NCBI RefSeq assembly: GCF_029962835.1
Contig: NC_080575.1
Coordinates: 43,748,336 to 43,812,335, forward strand
Direction: 5' to 3'
From: Magnolia sinica
Taxonomy: Eukaryota > Streptophyta > Magnoliopsida > Magnoliales > Magnoliaceae
DNA: 64,000 bases
The translations under genes and the position numbers were made by a program. This document shows, piece by piece, positions 46,389 through 58,661 of the stretch. Numbering within the stretch: the stretch's first letter is position 1; each line of letters starts with the position of its first letter. The notes under the pieces were generated by a model. The model did not search any database and had not been told where the DNA came from. It was given only the letters and a program-made list of their open reading frames with translations.

Positions 46389-47227
46389 CATTGTTCGAAG
46401 TTTCGGTATTGCTACAAGTTTCACTGGCTGGGGTTATGGAAACAATATCAAGATCGCCCATAATATCGCTGATAATTGGAAATGCAGAAACATTAGGGAA
46501 ACATTGGAAAATGGTAGAATTTTTCAGTGAAACTTCAGGAGAAGTTAAAAATACACATTTGCATATTTAGGAATTAAAAAACTACAAAAAGAATCCATGC
46601 ATAATAAGTTTCCATTTAGTGGGGCCTAAAAACATGTGTTGTTGTAAGAAATCAGTTTAACCATCTCATCCATCCCATCGGTCCATCCAACCATCCAACC
46701 TTCCATCCAAACATTCATCGATATTTCAAAATATTGACCACACACGATATTTCACCGAGAAATCGTTGACAACTGGAAAGAAAACGAAATATTGTGGTCT
46801 CGATATCGCCCATGTTGCGATAACAATAATATTGCGATATTATCAATATTATCGTATACAAATTGAGGATTACACTCAACCATGTGCTCATAAAAATTTA
46901 AAATGTTTTTTTAATAAACCTTTTTTAGCGATAATATCGAAATATCACTGATACACTAGCGATACAAGCTACACCTAGAATTTACCTAGTCGAAAATATT
47001 AGCTATACATTGGCGATATCGATACATTGGCAATACAAGCGACACCTGAAATTTACACAATCGAAAATGTTGGCCATATCGATACATTGGCAATACATCA
47101 CCGATACCTAGAATTTTTAATACTACTAGTGTTATCAGTATCGCTACCAATGCTATCGGTATCGCTGAGTTGGAGGTAAAGATAATGTCGGAAATATTTT
47201 GATAGTATCGAAGATAATTTGAACAAT
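46389..47227 (-). mobile_element. Mutator-like 'gatatcg'-rich MITE downstream of the ABCB gene
   Basis: A perfect 9-bp duplication gggtgcaac (46380-46388 and 47228-47236) and inverted ends CATTGTTCGAA / TTTGAACAATG bound 839 bp. The body has many 'tatcgatacattggcgatac' phrases and no transposase. A 9-bp TSD fits Mutator-like elements. It lies 85 bp past the ABCB stop codon, so it may form part of that transcript's 3' end. Confidence 0.8.
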
Positions 47228-47311
47228 GGGTGCAACTACTATGAATTGTAACTTTTATGGAAGTAGCTTTTCTTCTCTTCTCCTCGACTTTGTCCTTGGG
47301 TAGATTCTCTT

Positions 47312-47687
47312 TTAAGGTGATTTGTTGTCCTTATGGAGTTTTATCAGAGAGTGGTAGGCGCCGCCATGTCCTATAGCGAGTAGATCAGAGTGTGAGCCTT
47401 TTTCCACAATCCTTCCGTCTTTTATCACTGCTATGGTTTCCGACTTTTGAATTGTGGATAGTCGATGAGCTATGATTACGCACGTTCTTCTGCCCAACAT
47501 CATCTTCTCCAAGGCCGCTTGTACTAATCTCTCTGACACGGTATCTAGTGCACTGGTAGCCTCGTCTAAGAGCAGGATTGTGGGGTTCTTCAGTATTGCT
47601 CGAGCCAGCGCAATCCTTTGCTTTTGACCTCCTGATAGCTGAACTCCTCTTTCTCCACAATATGTTTTATACCCATCTTTCATGGAG
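47312..47687 (-). CDS. ABCB15-like: ABCB gene, exon 7 (end of NBD2)
   Basis: Acceptor 'gattgcag'. It encodes residues 1136-1260 with the signature LSGGQKQR, Walker [13 protein letters not shown] and the H-loop IIAHRLST, ending LHKDNKSP then TAA. Confidence 0.93.
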
Positions 47688-50600
47688 CTGCAATCCTTGA
47701 CAGTCAACCAACCAACCAACCATGAGCACTAGTAAAATAGTCAATCCTAGTTCTAGTGGGTAACATGAATGCATCTCATGAATGGAAGGCTTGTTTAGCA
47801 TTCGTTATTGGTTGGAGCCCACAAATCAGCATTGTTAGAGGATCTGAACATTGCATGTATTGGGTACAACCATGGATGGGCCACAGTCCAAAAATTTGCC
47901 TCTTTCGACATCTTAGTCCACTGATCAATTGGATTTTTTGTTGACCATTCACTACCATTGCTTTCAACCATTTGGATGTATCCAACCTGTTGGATGATCA
48001 GGATCATGAATTGGCTTGATTTTTGGACTGCAGCTCATCTTGGTAGTTTCTTCCAGATGGACAGTTTGGATAACTCAATCATGTAGCATGTGGCCCCATC
48101 CTGTGTTTGATGTTGAATAAGCCTCGTGCACTACCGTGGCAAAACGAATTCTGTTTGAAGATGAATGATGGTTATGTATTCTGCATGCACCGAGCTTTAC
48201 CTTACGAATTCATGAGCGTTGGCAAGCTTAGCGGCCTCAATTATCTCGGTTTCGGTAGCATTCTCATTTCCATATGTAATGTTCTCAGAAATTGTACCTG
48301 CAAAAAGAGTTGGCTCCTGGCTAACCAGTGCGATATGCGACCTCAAATGTCTCAAATTGTAGCTCTTGATGTCCTGTCCGTCGATTTCTACCGAACCCTT
48401 TAAGGTGTCATAGAATCTCTCGATCAGGCCAATAATGGTAGATTTACCAGAACCACTCTGACCAACCAATGCTACTGTCTTTCCAGCTTCAATCTTGAGA
48501 CTAAGCCCCCTGAATATCATCTGTCCTGGCCTTAAAGGATAAAAAAAGAACACATTCTTCAACTCAATATGGCCCTTGATAATCTTCCTGGTATTGATTC
48601 CTTTGGAGTCATCGGGCTCGATTTCGCTCCTTCTATCCAGGATTTCAAATACTGATTTCACAGCACTGCTTCCCTTGGCTAAGTCAGACGTCATGCTGCC
48701 GGCATCTGCAATGACCTTGCCTGTGGTCATCAAGATGAAGAAAGCTTGAAACAAATGTTTGGGGATTACCAGTCCTTGAATCATCAGCCTCCCTCCATAC
48801 CAAAAGGTCAATGCTATACTTGCTGTAGTGACAAACTGGGAGATGAAGAGGCCAAGGCCAGCGAACCAGGACTGTTTCATGTTCTCTCTCTGTGGGCCTT
48901 TCTGACAACTTTCATAAAGTCCCAACACCCTTTTCTGAGAAGAAAACGCCGTGATGGTCCTGTGGTTAACAACGGCCTCGCTTGCTAATTGGCTGCCTTC
49001 ATTTTGCGCCTTTCGTGCTTTTGTAGACATATTTATCATTAGTACCCGTCTTGAGTAGAAGCAACCAATGAGTAATGGCTGAATCGCTATCATCACGATT
49101 GCTACCCTCCATGCGACCACCAAGCCCAACACGAATGCCAGGGAAGCTGTAGTAGTGACTTGTAGAAGCAAGGACAGACGATCGCCCACAAGGGACCGGA
49201 CCACATTAGCTTCAGCAGCTAGCCTTGCACAGATTGCTGCGCTTGAGTTCTCATCCCGATCGAACCACCCAATCTCAAACGTTAGCACTCTTTCTAGCAT
49301 TTTCTCCCTTATCCTTTTAGTCAAACGCTCCCCCATGACTGCAAAGTTGTAATGCTGGATGAGATTGGTGACAATGCTGACGAACGCTAAGGTCAAGAAG
49401 ATGAAGCAATATACTTTGATCTTTGATTTGATGAGCTCCTTGTCATTCAGGAAGAAAACTCCAAGAACTGATCCCAAGCAGTAAGAATGTAGAGGCTGAA
49501 CTGCTCCAAAGGCAATAGCGCCGAAGCACCCAAACATGGCTCTCTTCCACTCCTGTGAGTTCATTTTCAGCATCCTCCATTGAGAAGGAGAAGAACGTGC
49601 AGAAGATTTCAAGGAGGTTTCTTTGTTAGGACTGCTGGAGAGATGATCTTGGATGGCCGACAGTGCTGGGCTGCTCCCTTGGATGAATGACAGTTCTGGA
49701 GTGCCCGCTCGTACAATCGATGGTGCTGGGCTGCGTATGCTCAAACCTATGTTGCTTGAATTTTTTTTATTTACCATTTTATGATGATTGCTTTCTATTT
49801 CAGCCAGAGAATAAGCATTGAACTCTTCTTCATTTTTCATGGTTGATTGTTGCGACCGCACCATTGCAGAGTAGGCGCCATTGCTCATTTGGATGAGCTG
49901 ATCATGAGAACCTGATTCAACTACTTTCCCTGATTGAACAACTGCTATCAAATCTGCATTACAGAGTGTGGAGAGGCGATGGGCAATGATTATCGTTGTT
50001 CTTCCTACTGCAGCCTGATCCAATGCATCTTGCACAGCCCTTTCAGATTGTGTATCCAATGCACTTGTAGCTTCGTCAAGCAATAGTATTCTTGGGTCTT
50101 TGAGTAATGCCCTTGCGATTGAGATCCTTTGCTTCTGTCCTCCCGACATTTGAACCCCAAATTGTCCCACCTAATGAAAATATAAAGATGATTGTTCAAA
50201 AACCGATCTGCCGATGCTTTTCATTCCATTTTATAAATATTAAAAAGAAAAAGATCAGTTATTGAATAAGGTGTTTAATGTATAGGTTACTCACTTGGGT
50301 GTCATATCCTTCAGGTAATTTAGTAATGAAATCATGCGCATTTGCGACCTTGGCTGCGGCAACAACAAGCTCCATTGAAGCTGTGTCATTGCCAAACAGT
50401 ATATTCTCTTTTATGGAAGTTGCGAAGAGGATAGGCTCTTGGCTGACCAGACCCATTTGAGATCTCAACCATTTCAGTTGAAGTCTTGTGATATTCTTGC
50501 CATCAAATAGGATGTCTCCTCTCACTGGATCATAGAACCTTTCGAGCAACGAGATGACTGTAGATTTACCAGAACCGCTGCCACCGACCAGGCCAATGGT

Positions 50601-53600
50601 CATACCAGCCATTACTTTAAGATCAAAACCTTGTAGAATGGGGGAATCTGGTCGTGATGGGTATGCGAAATCGACATTCTTAAACTCTATTTCTCCTCTC
50701 ACGTGTTCTAGAATGAGCCCTGTTTTGTCATCGGAATCGATGGTAGGAAGCTGATTAATCATCTCGAATATACGTGAAGCAGCAGCTGTTGCCTCTGAGA
50801 TGTACCTGAGATTTGGAAGTGCACCCATAATAGACCTGAAGGCATCAACAGTGAGGCATGAGTTCCAAAAATCAGTAATAGTGATTTCGTATTTTAAGGA
50901 AAATCCATCATATAATCTGATGGGTAATTCTAAGTTTGTTAAACTTCCTTGTTATATTTGTTCATTTAATTATATTGTTTAGAGGAATGCTAAGACAAGT
51001 TGCAAAACCAGGAAGACATTACTTAGTGGCAAGATGGTTGATCATTTGCCCTCGTAGGGCCCATTACTGATATTCCCAAGTCCCCATATTTCACCTACTC
51101 ATGGAGTGCAATGTTATCCCAGTCTCGCGTCTAAGCTTAAGCATTCCTCTGATCAACATATTTCTTTTTTCTTTTTCCGATGAATTGAAGAAAATTGGCC
51201 AAGTAGCTCTTTCCAAATATATCATTTGGTCTTTAAAATTTCCAAGTTGTGTTGTAATTCGCTCGGCATTGAGGACACTATAATTACTAAGTGTGATGAA
51301 GCTTCCCTACACTGATTCCTAAATTCAATCTGTTAATAAGTTGCCAGTTCTAGTGCATTACTGCTGCATGCACGATGCCAACTGATTGTTTTGTCAAGGA
51401 AGACTATGGTGTGAAGAGAAGAATAGGATTACAAACTAAAAGGAGAGACAAGTGGTCTGTCTACTCACAATCCACCCAAGAGGACACATAGTCCAGCAAT
51501 GAAAACATGGCCAGGTTGAGCTCTCGTTTCTGTGACTAGAATGCATCCAATCCAAGCCTGAAAAGACCAGACAGCATAGACCATACCAACGCTCCCGATC
51601 GCCATTCCCTTAAGAAATCCTTGTTTTATCCCGAGTGCCATACTTGGTTCAAGTGCATGCTTGAACCTCTCTAATGTTTGATGCTCTGCAACACATGAAA
51701 CTACTGTTCTGATTGAAGAAACTGCCTGTTCTGCTGTTGCCCCCGCAACTCCGTAAGTCTCTTTCATCTTCCTTGCCACCTCCATCATAAGCTTCCCACA
51801 TGTGACCCCAGGAACAATGTAGAGGAGCGAGAAGGGAAGAACAGCCAGAGTCAGCTTCCATGACATTAGAAAAGCAACGACAAGGGAAAAGATGAAAGTG
51901 GAGGCACCAGCAATCATGTTGGGTATCTGCAACACCAGTAATTTGTTCTGTTGGCTATGTCTCTCTTCAGAAAGATTTTGTTATGAAGTCAGGAAGCACT
52001 GTGGTGAAACTTGCACAGAACCATAATAAATTTAAGAATATAATGTACTTGAACCAATCAATAAGCACACAGCTTCCTCCAATTCAAGATATGATTTTTG
52101 AGGAAGCACCTCCCACCCAGAATTGCATCCTTGGAAAAAGTGTTGAGGACGAGTTTGTAAGTTACTATATTTGCATTGAGCCGAATGATGTTATGGCTGA
52201 AATGGCCATTGTGCTCGGTCTGTGTGCACCATCGAGCTGGCATTCCATTTCAAGCTGGTTTAATAGACTCTGGCACGTTGGTTTCAACCCTGCTTGGTTG
52301 CCCCGATTTTTCTGTTTTCTGCAGAAATAAAAGTTGCCTTAGGGCCTGTTTAGTTGATGGGGAATTCTATTCCCAGGTGTTTATCTTTCTTGGGAAAACC
52401 AATGAAAGGGTTAATGTTTTATGGAAACATTTAAATTCTGTCTAGTAGGGACTCTAGTAGATTTTGAGGAATTCTAACATCTATTTGGTTGGCACTCAGT
52501 GTTTCCTGGCTGAAAGTGTAAATTTTGTTTTTAAGGACTTCTAATGAACAAGGTGCAGACGTGAAAGATCCAAGCCCTTCATCAATTGGGCCACATGATG
52601 CATGGATTGGTCTAAATTTCAGGCCATGATGTTCTCACAGTTGGTCACACATGATATCTGGCCAAAAACATGGTTGGTCCCAATTTATCATATTGAAATG
52701 TCAAAGCATTAATGTAGACTGTCCATCATCTGTACCACCTTTGATTGCCATCTCCCTAAAAAAAGCCACTTTGATTGAACTTGCATCATGTGGGGTCTAC
52801 CTTTGATTGCCACCTCTTTCAAAAACCACTTTGTTTGAACTTGCATCATGTAGGTCTAGCTTTGATTGCCCATCCATTGTAAAAATCACTTTGATTGAAT
52901 GATCATAACCATCCAACTAATGACTAAGAAAGTGAACGTTCAGTGGCACGTGTCATACTTTTCTGAGCTTTTCCCAGGAATTGCATTCACCAATTTGGGG
53001 GAAAATGCTGAAAAAAACATGGCTAGGGATGTGTTTCATAGGGAATGTCTAAATTCTATTTGGCCAATATACTTTCCTGGGAAATAGAGTGTTCGTTTGA
53101 TATTCAGTCTTTGAGATACGAAAAACAAGATTCCACACTTCAAAAAGAAGCGTTTGGTTTGTCAAGTTCCTAGAATTTCCAATTCCCTTAAGCAAGTTCT
53201 CAAGAAAGCTAGAATTTCAATTCTTTTAGAAAAGATGTTATGTCAATTTCAGGAACTTGTTTCCATCTTCTCCTTCCACTACCAAGTTCTCCCTCCCAAC
53301 GGATAATGGATAGATTCATCTCACTCATTATGTGGCCCAAGGATGAAGGGTCCATGGATAAAAATTGCATTGCTCATGTGAACCTAGTTGTTTGACTACA
53401 TAATGGATGAAATAGACCAACGATTGGATTTTTTTATATAGAATAATCAATACATCTCATCCATTTTCTTAGCCATTGATTGGACTACTAAGATCGTCTG
53501 ACCACTGATTTTTCAGATGGCCAGTAATAAAAGATAGGTCCCATTTGATGGATGACCTAGATCAGTGATTGGATAGTTTCTACTACAATCAACATTGATT

Positions 53601-56600
53601 ATCCATTTCCTAGCCACTAATTGGATAGTTTGGATCACTTGACCAAAGTGATTTTTGAAAGGGATAGGCAATTAAAGGCAGGACCCATGTGATGGATGAT
53701 CTAGATCAATGACTTGACTGTTTCTACTATAATCAATTTGAATTATCCATTTCCTAGGCCATTGATTGGAAGCTAGGATCATCTTGCCATAGACTAGATA
53801 CAAAGTAAACTAGGAGGGGTGTGTGCATGTGCGCGTGCGTGCATGTGACTTGACATGTGAGAGCTGTGTTTGGGATGATATCTTTTATACACCTATGATC
53901 AATTTCTGCGGTCTACCTTGGAGGAGATGCATGGGGAGGTGCTACTATACCCTTTGTTTGTTGGTAGGTAGGTCCTCCACTTACAAAACTAGACAGACCC
54001 CAACATGTAGGGAGTTGGATTCAAGATGGGATCGCACGAGGTGTGATTGGCTTCTGCAATCTACCTCACAAAAGATGAGGTATGAGGTTTGCACAACTGC
54101 TGCTACTGCCATTAGTTACTTAGGTGGTAGGGATGAGTCTTCTTGAGTTGAATGATGCATTGCTGGTAGAGATATGATCCTATTGGAGTGAACATTGCTT
54201 ATTTTGTGGCCAGGTTTAGGGTGTTGGTTTCACTAGCGTTCGAGCAGCTTTCACTGGAACCTATGTAATGTAGAGTTGGCATTGTGCTAGCATAGTCTAC
54301 CTTATGGCATGGTTGTGCTTTATGCTGAGATGTGCCAGGGTCACTTCTTATCGTTTTCTAATATGGTCTAATTAGATATCTTGTGCGAGCACTTAGTCAT
54401 GTAGGTGACTCATGGGCCTCAACCGCCCACCTCTGCATTAAGGAGAGAATGAGATTGGGCACCACAACTTTAGCATGCAAAGATGATAGCCATGGGTCAT
54501 ACGACCAGGTTGCATGTACTGATAGAAAAAAAAATCAATTCTAAATGACGTATCTACATAGGGATGATCCTTTGAAGCAACACCATGATCCTGGGAGATT
54601 TGGTATGCGTTTCACCAATGGCATTATTGAGTTCTTGTGAAACTTTTGTAAACTTTGATTTTGAAAAAAAAAGGTTTGTGTGTATATGTAGTTGTCATAT
54701 TTCCATAAAATGTCGACTTTTGATTCACAAAGTGAAACTTTCTTGATAAATTGGATAAGTATGCATGTGGGATGAATGTGACTACAGGTTGAGAGTTCAT
54801 TCCTCTCACTGTTTTTGTGTGGGTATAGGGCAGACACAATAGAGCTTGCTTTTATTTATTTATTTATTTTTTAATGCTAACAGATGGTAGCTTGGTACAC
54901 ACCTCTATTAGCAGTAGTGGAGTCCCAGCTAGTCCCATGCCTTAAATTCATATGTGGGAGATTTAGTTTTTATCTTTTCGAACTGACATGCCATCCCAAA
55001 GGGGTCAATCGAGCGACGTTGAATGTAGGCCAATGTGGGGTCCACTTGTTCGGCCCTTGGTGGGTGGGCTACACATTTTAGGTGTGGCATGGTTTCCCTT
55101 CGGAAGAGATGTTCGGTCCCTAACATGTGTTCTTTTGGTTTTTACATGATTAATCAGAACTACATTGTAGGCTATGTTTGGTTGTTGAAAGAAAGAGATG
55201 CAAAGATAAAAGACCACTGTTAATGAGCATAACAATTTCAGGCACATAGTTTCTTTACTGTTTTCTTTTTCTTTACTGTTTTCAAAGAAATTTAGGTTTT
55301 TGCTACCATTGCTCTTGAGACAAATTTCTGCTTAAATACCTGTATAGACTGGTTATGTGTTGGATTTGAAGAGATATATCTATAAAGATCATTTGAAAAT
55401 GTTGTTTCAAATATATTGCAGACATTTTAAGAAAGATACTTGAGTTCACCATCAATCACCCCTTCAATCTCTAGCAGCAAATTGCCTTGGCACTCTCTCT
55501 TTCTTTTATTCAATTCATCTCCATAATAGAGAAAGGAATGAGAAACAATGATAAAAGAAGATAGAGAAAAGAACCTTCTCACTAAGAACGTCTTGAATTA
55601 TATGGGCATCAACAGAGATGGTGGTGACCACCTCGCTTGTTGTGTTGGTGCCATTAGTGTCAAAGAAAGCTACATCTTGACGGAGGACATTTTTTAGATA
55701 TTCCATTCGCATGCGAGAAGTTTGTCTCTCTGCAGTTCTTGTCCAACACAACCCTTCTGCATATGACATAAGAAACAAAGAAAATCATCAACAGAAAACA
55801 CTATGCAAGCAAAGAGACTGTTGTTAATGCATTCTCAAAACGAGGAATGCTATTCTAGGTGCCCCATCACCAAACACAAACGGAAAGAACATGCAAACAT
55901 GTCATGTGATAGTTTAGTCCCAAGGTGAATGCTGTTTTGATTAAAAAAAAAAACCATAGAGGAATAATTTTACCTAGATTTTGAAATCTCAACCTAAAAT
56001 GGATTTTGAATCCCTACAGAGATGGATGTGGAGAACTTTATCGTACGCACGTCTTCTATGTATTTAGATGTCAAAATGTATTAATCCATTAATGGAAGAT
56101 GATATGGTTTGGTACCATGGGTCAGTTTTTTTTTTCTTGCAAAATTCCTTGTTTATGATCAAAAGTTTGATTTCTTAAATTTAAGAAGTGGACATGCCTC
56201 TACATTGTGGTGAAGCCTTTCTGTCCTGAATGCTAGTGCACCTAAGATGGAGATGTTTTGTTCTCTACAACCAATGTGTTGTCCATTCCATTGAGGAGAA
56301 GATCTTTAGCAGGAACACTATCCAAGGTTCTTAAAAATCTTATAATCCACACACCTTTTAGAATTGTTGCACAACACAATATATTTAGCTTCCACAGATG
56401 AAAGGGTGGTTGAAGTTTGTTTTTACTGCACCATGAAATTGCACTTCCATTTAGCATAAACATATAACCCGAAGTGGACTTGTTTTCATCTTGATCACCT
56501 CTCTAAGTTTGCATACTTGGTGTCTTGATAACATTGCGTAATCCTTTATTCCTTGGAATTACTTCCCTATTAGTGACTTATAGTTGAAAGTCACTTGCAG

Positions 56601-58300
56601 GCATCAAAATGACCCTCATCTTTTTTGGATACACTCCATGAATGTCTTTTTTACTTGACAGAAATAAGCTACTTTTTAATAAAAGTTAGTTTGGTAACCT
56701 CCTTTGTAAAAGTAGTTTATTAACTTTAACTAACTTATAGTCACGAAATTTTTGCCCATTAACTTTTTAACTTTTGGGGGTTTTTACCTGAAAATTCCTG
56801 GGAGCATGTGATATTCCTGTAACATGCATATTTTGACTCTCCATATTTACCAAAACATTCCTATGACTGTAGGAATGGAGGATGAAAAGTTGAAACTAGC
56901 CTTGATGGGGAGATTTGCGGAAGGAAATTAGGCTTCCGGAAAATCAGAAGCTATGTTGGCCCTAACTTGTAGTGTTTGTGAAAATCCAATCTGACCACTA
57001 GTTGCATGACCTAATTTTATTTGTAGATATAAAAAACAAGCCCCATTCATGATTTAGGCGGACCATATGATTGGAAACAGTGTACATGGCGATGCCCGCC
57101 CTTCAAACTGTTTCCCTTTGTGGGACCCACCTAAATAATGGATTGTCCTGATTCTTGGGCCCTAGGCCTAAATGTTTTTATGGAATCTAATGGCTGGAGT
57201 GGATTTCTTATAATATTCCTGGTGGATCCTATAAAAAATCAATGTTGGATATCTCTCCAAGGTGTGGTCCATCTGAATCACGGGCCAGTGTGGTTTTTGG
57301 GCCATGAGCCTAATGTCAGATTACACAACTAATGATTGAAGTAGATTTCACATTCACATCACGGTGGGCCCTGCCAAAAATTGTCAATGGCATCCTTCCA
57401 CAACTACTGTTTGAAGGGATTTACCTTTGTTAGATGCGTTGGCATCGGACGGATTAAGTGGTGTGCCGCACACCACTGACCTAAGGGGTGTGTTGATGTC
57501 ACGAAGTTCCATGGGCCGCACCATGATGTATGTGTTATATCCAAACTGTTTATCGATTTGGCAAGATCATTTTAGGACATGAGCCCAAAAATGAGGCAGA
57601 TCCAAATCTCAAGTAGACCACACTACAGAAGTTTTGGATCATGCTGATATTTCTTTTTTCCCTTCATCAAGGTATGTGTGACCTTATGAACAGGTAGGAT
57701 GGCAAATAAATATCATGGTAGGCCATAGGAAGGTTTCAACAGCAGGCATCATGGTCCCCGCTGCTTTCTATGACGTGGTCCACTTGAGCATCGGATTTGC
57801 CTCATTTTTTAGATCATGCCCTAAATTATATCACCTAATGGGTGGAAAGTGTGGATATAACACAAACATCATGGTGGGGCCCACAAAACTTGGTGACGTC
57901 AACACATGATGTGTGGCACACCACGCAATCTGCTTTCCATGGCATTCTTTTAGCTTTTCTAAGCTTTTAGTATATTAAAAAAAGAAAGCATTATTGGAGC
58001 CACACCCAAGCCCACCGTGATGTACATGTGAAATCTACTCTGTCCATTAGTCATGTAATCCATGTTAGGCTCAAAGCTAAAAATCATGTTGACTTTTGAT
58101 TCAGATGGGCCACACCAAAAGAAATAGTTGGGTGAGATGTCCAATATTTATTTTTTACTGGCCTACCATGAAGATTATAAGAAATCCATTCCAACCATTA
58201 TATTCCAGAAAAAAACATTTGGGCCTAGGGCAGTTTGGAGGGTGGGCATCACCGTGCACATTATTTCTAATTGTATGGTCCACCTAAATCATAGATGGGG

Positions 58301-58385
<85 letters not shown>

Positions 58386-58615
58386 TTGGATTAGATTTTC
58401 AGAAACACAGTAAGTTATGGTCATCATAGCTTCTGGTTTTCAGCATGGAAACACAAGAGGCTTCTGATTCTTTGAAAATCTCCCTTTCAAGCTAATTCCA
58501 ACTTTTCATCCACCATCTATACAGTAGAAAAATGTTTTGGTAAATATGAAGAGTTAAAAGCATGTTACGGGATTATCATATGCTCCCAAGAATTCAGGTA
58601 AAAATCCCGAACTTT

Positions 58616-58661
<46 letters not shown>

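Larger units (their letters stand above)
56777..58609. mobile_element. Non-autonomous Mutator-like element with long TIRs, in ABCB intron 2
   Basis: A perfect 8-bp duplication aacttttg (56769-56776 and 58610-58617) bounds it. The ends GGGGTTTTTACCTG and CAGGTAAAAATCCCG are inverted, and similarity continues inward for about 220 bp (56777-57000 against 58390-58609), including 'gggagcatgtgatattcc' and 'ccatatttaccaaaacatt'. The interior carries a fold-back MITE and a TA tract, with no transposase. Long TIRs and G-rich ends suit Mutator-like elements; an 8-bp TSD would also allow hAT. Confidence 0.72.

Noticed and set aside
46363..46461. N-terminal extension 'MGDLDIVSITPA...' of the LINE ORF
   Set aside because: It lies beyond the 17-bp duplication, in TSD and MITE sequence, so it is a chance in-frame fusion.
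47312..50170. ABCB locus as a pseudogene or half transporter
   Set aside because: Seven exons join in phase to a full 1260-aa transporter with complete motifs in both ATP-binding domains.
52058..52330. Short ORFs on both strands in ABCB intron 3
   Set aside because: They have no recognisable domain and no splice signals consistent with the ABCB frame.
58128..58382. ORF ending in a long Ile-Tyr repeat
   Set aside because: It is an intronic TA microsatellite read through.
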